This document shows positions 62,301-64,000 of a stretch of DNA of 64,000 nt, one piece after another. Numbering within the stretch: the first letter of the stretch is position 1; each line of letters starts with the position of its first letter. A program made the translations under genes and the position numbers. Source of the DNA: Paenibacillus apiarius (GTDB lineage Bacteria; Bacillota; Bacilli; Paenibacillales; Paenibacillaceae); contig NZ_JAFFHZ010000001.1 of assembly GCF_017052585.1 (NCBI RefSeq), positions 4,836,001-4,900,000 of the forward strand, given 5' to 3'. The notes under the pieces are model-generated. The model was not told where the DNA came from. It did no database searches and was given only the letters and a program-made list of their open reading frames with translations.

Positions 62301-64000
62301 AACTTCCGAATGTGCGGTTTAAGGAGGTTGTCTGGATTAGGCCTTTAATGGTTGCCGATCAACCGATTCAAGTTCATATCGGACTCACCCCGGAAAAGAA
62401 TGGGGAGGTAGCCTTCCGGATTTACAGTATGCCTGAGGGAGTCCAATCAGAACCGTTCATATATTGTCAAGGCCATGCTTGTTTAGAAATCGGAAGTACT
62501 ATGCCGAAGGTTGACCTTAGCGATCTGCACGCTCAATGTGTTCAAGGAAATCTTGATTCTGGTACGGTTTACGATAACTTCAAGTACATGGGGATGGATT
62601 ATGGCGCCAGTCAGCGAGGCATTGCATCCATCTGTCTGGGAGAGAGTCAGCTTTTAGCTCATCTGATGCTGCCGGATTCCTTGGCAAATACCATCTCTCA
62701 GTTCACTCTGCATCCCTGCATGATGGATTCAGCCCTGCAGGCCTCCATCGGGATTACGGCGGATGCCAGCCAACCGGGTTTACCCGCCGGAACGGTTGCG
62801 GCAACGCCGAAAATTCCTTTCTCGATACGGCAAATGACCGTATATAGAGGCTGCTCTTCCAAGATGTGGACCTGTATACGGCCAAGCAAGGATCATGGAC
62901 ATGGGATGACCGGAGGGGAAACCCTGGATATCGATCTCTGTGACGAAGCGGGGAATGTCTGCGTTCGGATCGAGAATATGCATTTCCGTCCATTGAAAAT
63001 GGATGAACCGGTAAACAGTGCGAGTCTGACCGGAGACGATCGAAATGATAAAAAAACAGTCGATTCCTTAATGTTCAGTCCGGTCTGGAAAGATCAGTCC
63101 GTTCCCCCTGGGAGCAGTTTCCCTCCATACGCCAAGCGGATGGTAATTTTGTGCGAACTGAACGGGAATATAAACAATAAATTACAGGCCGGGTTGAATC
63201 ATGCGCAATGCATTGTCTTGCAAGCGGGATCCGGCGGAACTGTGGCCGATCGTTTCCAGGCTTGTACGGCCAATGTATTTGAACTGATTCAAAAGGAGAT
63301 GGCTGATAAGCCGCAAGGGGATCTGTTGATCCAGGTCGTGGTTCCCGTGACGGCTGACCGCTGTCTGTTCCTGGGATTGGCAGGGTTGCTGAAAACCGCG
63401 CACTTGGAAAATCCGCATCTGTGGGGCCAATTGATCGGTGTGGACAATGAAGTAAATGCCGGCCAAATGATCGCGAGACTTGATGAGAATGCCTGCCGTT
63501 CCACCGACAGCCCGGTGCTCTACCGGAACGGAAAGCGCTCGGTATTGAGGTTCGAGGAAGTCAGCCTTCCCCCTACAGTAGCGAAGCTGGTTCCATGGAA
63601 AGACGGGGGAGTTTATCTCATTACCGGAGGCATGGGTGGACTGGGCCTGATATTTGCCCGGGATATCGCTAGCAAAGTAAAGAATGGTGTACTGATTTTG
63701 ACGGGACGGTCCGCGTTGTCCGGGGATCATGAGACTCGGTTGCAGGAATTGATTCGCCCTGGATTAGAGGTCGTGTACCAGCAAGTGGATGTCTGTGAGC
63801 CGGAAGACGTGGAAACGCTGTTCCAGACAATTCGGCATGAGTTTGGCGGCTTGAATGGGATCATCCATTGTGCTGGCCTGACGCGGGACAATCTTATTTA
63901 CAAAAAGACACGGGATGAAGTACGTGAGGTGCTTTCTCCCAAGGTTCAGGGCGTCATGAACCTGGATCAGGCAAGCAAAGAGATGGATCTCGACTTGTTT
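50384..64000 (+). CDS. Trans-AT polyketide synthase, subunit 3 (partial, at least 4539 aa)
   Basis: The frame opens at ATG 50384, 10 bases behind GAAGGAGA and two bases after the previous stop region, and is open to the window edge. The N-terminus (MDLRDVLKALKEKKLTPEEA) looks like a helical docking segment. Order: KS9-DH-KR-ACP / KS10-[ACP-like insert]-DH-KR-ACP / KS11-DH-KR, cut within the KR. All KS domains have complete triads. No AT or ER is seen. The remaining modules and any thioesterase lie beyond 64000. Confidence 0.93.
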   Translation, partial: MDLRDVLKALKEKKLTPEEASRELQKINSGHHDNSIGLIPEKSDERECKFESSIRMDEPIEDRENRNVPEQREAIAVIGISGRYPNADDTDQYWDILVNGKNTIREIPVSRWDINQYYDPQIAKEGSIYCKHIGMIDDAECFDSLFFEIPPSEAKMMDPQHRIFLQEGYKAFEDAGYSRQALSNRKCGVYLGIVNGEYGGLLQQSGNEKISATGNSNAIGAARIAYYLNLKGPAISIDTACSSSLVATHLATQALLGGEIDMALVGGVSLYLTPESYIAMCSTGMLSPDGQCKTFDNSANGFVPGEGAGAAVLKRLKDAVADHDHIYGLIIGSGINQDGKTNGITAPNLGSQIELVRDIYERYRIDPASISYAEMHGTGTKLGDPVELEALSTAFGEKIGIRNYCAIGSAKSNIGHTSAAAGMAGLHKILLCLKHGKLVPTLNIQTPNEHFNFKDSPFYINTDTRPWEGVQGYPRRSSISSFGYSGTNAHAVIEEYVDPHASGIKKAPMTISSQHPGLFILSARNEAQLNNYVQKMKDCLEENHTIDLVNLLYTLQVGREPMDERLAILVSGREDLSEKLSLYLGNGDGRPDILRGKVKKNDIRLKGAADRLKKDLSATGDRRTGNALDSQKLVQLAQRWMNGEVVDWGTLYYGYAPRRIPLPTYPFEKEVHWVPQKEKSAPRKAVDKPDSTLIHPLLHENVSDFSEQIFRSVFTGHEFFLADHRISDRKILPGAAVLEMARAAGELAGGKAIHSIRDIIWLYPIEVNDDRQTVNIRLYPDGDRAAFEVSIPDESGRYSGEEILCAEGKLEYEYSADARESQDSLDIATLKARCRTGSEGQRIYGAMKADGLVYGPYFQTIEEVNYNDNEVLARLKLMVTDISDRREEVKDFILHPALLDGALQSISSLFQTSEGQKEQLYLPFSLDRIWIRSPLPEAGYVYATKSIKQFNTKDGDDLIKNFDIKVVDDTGKICVEIEGFHVKAVQNKSNQTDRIDPIALSPESTLYFENVWEARERAVKEDRLETESPGPILLFDINAELRATLQTLAGKQREQANTILLVKPGTEYKAIGNHIYEINPSNPEDYRTLLAHLKHQDLIPNRIIHYWSSDESVRKPNQIDERLERGIYSVVALSQALMELKPQNKVRLLYAFPGEEEATIPEFGAMSGFSKIIHMENPAFIYKTVELITSRMSLSEIAALLWREFLEKDREVQIRYDGQRRWVKKIREIGREHESLSSSLLKDNGVYLITGGLGALGVLFAWYLCEKVKARIVLAGRREQDEWVLSHLQEIEASGSEVLYVRADISRRQDVEELVSKAKARFNRIDGIIHSAGVIRDAFILKKSREDMAAVLAAKVYGTRYLDEVLQDEPLDFFVMFSSIASALGNIGQCDYGYANSYMDHFAASREEHRAEGKRSGKTLSINWPLWADGGMTIEQESIKWMEEQAGMIPLNREEGIQALEDGLRIPVPQLIVMKGEVSRIRQALHVASPHMISGGTNGQSSARNRKVAHSEKGTEASEIGREQLREETERYLKEVLSQKTEINVDKIDVSESFGDYGIDSILIMSLTRSLEEAFGELSKTLFFEYRNIRELASYFIEHKTETLAQIFGKVPVKNAEATVEPPRKRQGEKTPVVRDRFRFSASDGRVQREAGQYADDIAIIGVSGRYPMADNLEQFWENLKNGKDCITEIPPERWDYRRYYDPDKEKLGKTYSKWGGFINDVEMFDPLFFNIPPIDAEFIDPQARLFMQVSWQALEDAGYTRTALEKDKVGVFVGVMYGMYELFEGEIKGTRVPVGSSYSSIANRVSYFFNFQGPSMAVDTMCSSSLTALHLGCESIRNGESDLVIAGGVNLTLHPNKYILLSVGKFTSSDGHCRSFGEGGDGYVPGEGVGAVLLKPLRKAIQDKDHIYAVIKGSSINSGGKTSGFTVPNPNAQGDLIKAALDRTGIDPRTIGYIETHGTGTSLGDPIEITGLTKAFREQTIDNQYCSIGSVKSNIGHLESAAGIAGLTKVLLQMQHRQLVPSIHSEPINPHISFKKTPFYVQQTLQHWEEPVVRKNGKESRYPRRAGISSFGAGGANAHIIVEEYQSIDPESSGENNVPELYVLSARNEERLKEYTALLLDYLKKRTGSLPEGQSALTLSSGVSRPASGPALARIRNEIIYIASQIIGVNESDIDLDRDVEEYGFDQVQFQLFQNQINQHLEIDIPPAVFNILRSIDSIVEYIGGLAEAGASERQTVDLLPSLNSASVAYTLQVGREAMEERLAIVAKSMDELTEKLALYLEGKERIEQLYRGNILNDKRNSDPIVEGHTGNTFISSLIHARELNKLAELWVAGADLDWRLLYGEQTPYRIPLPTYPFAKERCWVMGIENREEGKILSVETIHPLLHRNTSNVYELRYSSSFSGSEFFLEDHLVEGKKILPGVVCLEMARAAIHCAMGLKAGDGISIRLTNVVWILPVEVGDQAVTLHISLLPDESGEIAFTIYRDGADEEAEPLVYCRGNAQLDQAADMFPMDIESLKSQCRISSLDGEGCYNLFKTLGIDYGPSHQGIENLYQGENQVLAGLSLPYSLENSFSQYILHPSLLDAALQASIGLSLPLVPSYGTAFTGTTDHRKAALPFALNELEIFRACSPKMWALIRPDSSSKPGGSVKKLNIDMYDTQGHLCVRLKQIAFRAPENEANLLDAAGTGPTEQLMFIPQWKVKAASVYAEDPEYSRRLVILCEPKDKLLEGVKARLTDTPCIALKSGASSAAARFQDYTVQLLTETRDILASRRKEKVLIQLYIQTDDETRVFAGLSGFLKTAQLEAPHLLCQLIESERESNADVITTILNENSKCPLDHHVRHTERGRLVWELKECAVASEESRKLPWKDGGVYLVAGGAGGLGLIVADEITRETKNPVLILASRSALKENVAAHLRELEAGGATVRYKEADVTDERSVNDLVQGIIQEFGSIQGIIYCSGVIRDSVILKKNERELREVLAPKVMGLVNLDQATRELPLDFLILFSSMAGVTGNIGQSDYAAANAFMDHFAVRRNQLAAMSKRSGHTLSINWPLWRDGGMRMAVEMEKLIREGTGLVPMRSTTGMELLYASVASGQTQVIALEGHAEKIRSYMFNRLPDSADTGNQSLIAEQTSYTPYDEESIQEQCVNVLKRMLSSELKLQAERIDARVPLETYGINSVLIMQLTSQLEKTFGSLPKTLFFEYQSLTELSRYFYESYPERVRTLLGINPDPASSQPMQPNAIVAAKQAEPGHNMKIPLWKVRKFSPFLSGSTEERESTGLDLAIIGLAGQYPQAANLEEFWNNLKEGRDCITEIPKERWDHSHYYDEDKKKQDKTYAKWGGFVDGVDYFDPLFFNISPREAEIMDPQERLFLQCVYHAIEDAGYTRHTLGRNMEFELTGNVGVFVGVMYEEYQLYGAQAQLQGNMFTLNGSPASIANRVSYLCGFHGPSMAIDTMCSSSLVAIHLACQSIMNGECEVAVAGGVNLSLHPNKFLMLGQSRFMSRKGRCESFGKGGDGYTPGEGVGAILLKPKEEAIADGDHIYGIIRGSAINHGGKTNGYTVPNPGAQASVIKRALKQSGINPRTISYIEAHGTGTSLGDPIEISGLKKAFEDQTEDQQFCRIGSVKSNIGHCESAAGLAGVTKVLLQMKHRQIAPSLHSTELNPHIDFIHSPFTVPQELTEWKRPLISHNGENKEYPRIAGISSFGAGGANAHLIIEEYIPQESSLPEVVVSSRQLVIIVLSARKEDQLKEQAEQLLTWIRKELPAAADLRNLAYTLQVGREAMEERLAFTVTSVADLEGKLNEYLEGTNGAGVIYRDQANSFNNVLSVFDSDKELQDALGKWFKQGKYGKLLELWVKGLSLDWNELYGENKAKRLSLPTYPFAKERYWMPDDVLSQGTFVVQNNSSWIHPFLQQNTSDFTEQRYSSLFTGTESFFSDHLINGNKILPAVVCIEMAHAALMNAVNNGSRELPNVRFKEVVWIRPLMVADQPIQVHIGLTPEKNGEVAFRIYSMPEGVQSEPFIYCQGHACLEIGSTMPKVDLSDLHAQCVQGNLDSGTVYDNFKYMGMDYGASQRGIASICLGESQLLAHLMLPDSLANTISQFTLHPCMMDSALQASIGITADASQPGLPAGTVAATPKIPFSIRQMTVYRGCSSKMWTCIRPSKDHGHGMTGGETLDIDLCDEAGNVCVRIENMHFRPLKMDEPVNSASLTGDDRNDKKTVDSLMFSPVWKDQSVPPGSSFPPYAKRMVILCELNGNINNKLQAGLNHAQCIVLQAGSGGTVADRFQACTANVFELIQKEMADKPQGDLLIQVVVPVTADRCLFLGLAGLLKTAHLENPHLWGQLIGVDNEVNAGQMIARLDENACRSTDSPVLYRNGKRSVLRFEEVSLPPTVAKLVPWKDGGVYLITGGMGGLGLIFARDIASKVKNGVLILTGRSALSGDHETRLQELIRPGLEVVYQQVDVCEPEDVETLFQTIRHEFGGLNGIIHCAGLTRDNLIYKKTRDEVREVLSPKVQGVMNLDQASKEMDLDLF
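50603..55185 (+). other. Module 9: KS-DH-KR-ACP
   Basis: KS9 (Cys241 in DTACSSS, MHGTGTKLGD, IGHTSAAAG) differs from all other KSs here, in line with its accepting the beta-branched chain from module 8. The DH keeps His724 and Asp (HPALLDGALQ) but has Asp for Gly in the first motif (HRISDRKILP) and Phe for His in the loop (YGPYFQ), so activity is uncertain. The KR has GGLGALG, SSIAS, YGYAN and an Asp (GVIRDA) of the B-type. The ACP has Ser1561. Confidence 0.84.
55349..60045 (+). other. Module 10: KS-[ACP-like]-DH-KR-ACP
   Basis: KS10 has Cys1823, THGTGTSLGD and IGHLESAAG. An ACP-like domain is inserted in the post-KS linker (see separate entry). The DH is complete (His2413 in HLVEGKKILPG, YGPSHQG, HPSLLDAALQA), as is the KR (GGAGGLG, SSMAG, YAAAN). 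The final ACP reads YGINSVL, with Asn for the usual Asp before Ser3181. Confidence 0.84.
56830..57075 (+). other. ACP-like domain without phosphopantetheine Ser, inserted in KS10 linker
   Basis: Residues about 2150-2230 of subunit 3 follow the carrier-protein pattern: helix 1 (IRNEIIYIASQIIGV), ESDIDLDRDVEEYGFD, then helix 2. The attachment Ser is Gln2188 (GFDQVQF instead of GFDSI), so it cannot carry a chain. It splits the linker that normally runs from LSAR to YTLQVGREAMEE; both halves are present on either side. Confidence 0.72.
60236..64000 (+). other. Module 11: KS-DH-KR (incomplete at window edge)
   Basis: KS11 has Cys3459 (DTMCSSS), EAHGTGTSLGD and IGHCESAAG. The DH has His3942 (HLINGNKILP) and Asp in HPCMMDSALQA, but the loop reads YGASQRG instead of YGPxHQG. 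The KR begins at about 63595 with GGMGGLG and an Asp at the B-type position (GLTRDN) and is cut by the window edge before its catalytic Ser and Tyr. Confidence 0.8.

Noticed and set aside
50384..64000. Absence of a closed ORF at the right end taken as a broken gene
   Set aside because: The frame from ATG 50384 is open without interruption to the last base; it is only cut by the window edge.
1..64000. CRISPR arrays, tRNA, rRNA, prophage or IS elements
   Set aside because: No regularly spaced short repeats, no cloverleaf sequences and no integrase or transposase motifs were seen.

Overview
The window comes from a low-to-moderate GC Gram-positive spore-former, most likely a Paenibacillus or close relative. 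I infer this from the strong GGAGG-type ribosome sites, the M-box magnesium riboswitch, the cre-type palindromes, an HTH/TPR receptor with an adjacent secreted peptide (the RRNPP layout known in Paenibacillus), a LoaP-type NusG paralog and a bacillaene-like trans-AT polyketide cassette. No tRNA, rRNA, CRISPR array or intact transposase was found.

Bases 1-9000 are mostly unrelated household genes: the end of a DUF3021 membrane protein with a two-gene ABC exporter, a convergent DcuC-type dicarboxylate carrier whose upstream region holds two identical 18-bp cre-like palindromes, an M-box-controlled mgtC followed by an MgtE N-domain fragment and the remains of a second M-box, and a secreted MoaF/SnoaL-like protein. 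The last of these has a promoter that overlaps one of two long 37-bp palindromes. From 6989 the content turns regulatory: an RRNPP-type receptor, a 35-residue exported peptide right behind it with a terminator, a consensus sigma-A promoter, and a LoaP-like antiterminator. Between loaP and the first biosynthetic gene lie a decayed metallophosphoesterase remnant and a terminator-like hairpin.

From 9934 to the right edge everything is on the plus strand and forms one trans-AT PKS cluster. It starts with the accessory genes: Sfp-type PPTase, PksB-like metallohydrolase, PksC-like AT, PksE-like AT-ER, a free ACP, a decarboxylating KS with Ser for Cys, an HMG-CoA-synthase homologue, two enoyl-CoA-hydratase homologues (together a complete beta-branching set), a small SAM methyltransferase and a FabG-type reductase. 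Three giant synthase genes follow: 2034 aa, 7793 aa, and at least 4539 aa (cut by the window edge). I count eleven KS-initiated modules, the last one incomplete.

The most unusual part is the 7793-aa protein. Four modules (3, 5, 6, 7) are KS-DH*-ACP with no ketoreductase, where DH* is a full-size dehydratase fold in which the catalytic His, the catalytic Asp and the partner Gln are all replaced in the same way in every copy. The modules are so alike that stretches above 500 bp are identical, pointing to recent duplication or gene conversion. Module 8 ends in two ACPs carrying the Trp of beta-branching carriers, so one beta-branch is expected there. Module 10 has an ACP-like domain with Gln instead of the phosphopantetheine Ser inserted in the post-KS linker. 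I do not recognise the product; an RRNPP pair, LoaP and the leader hairpin together suggest cell-density-dependent, antitermination-controlled production.
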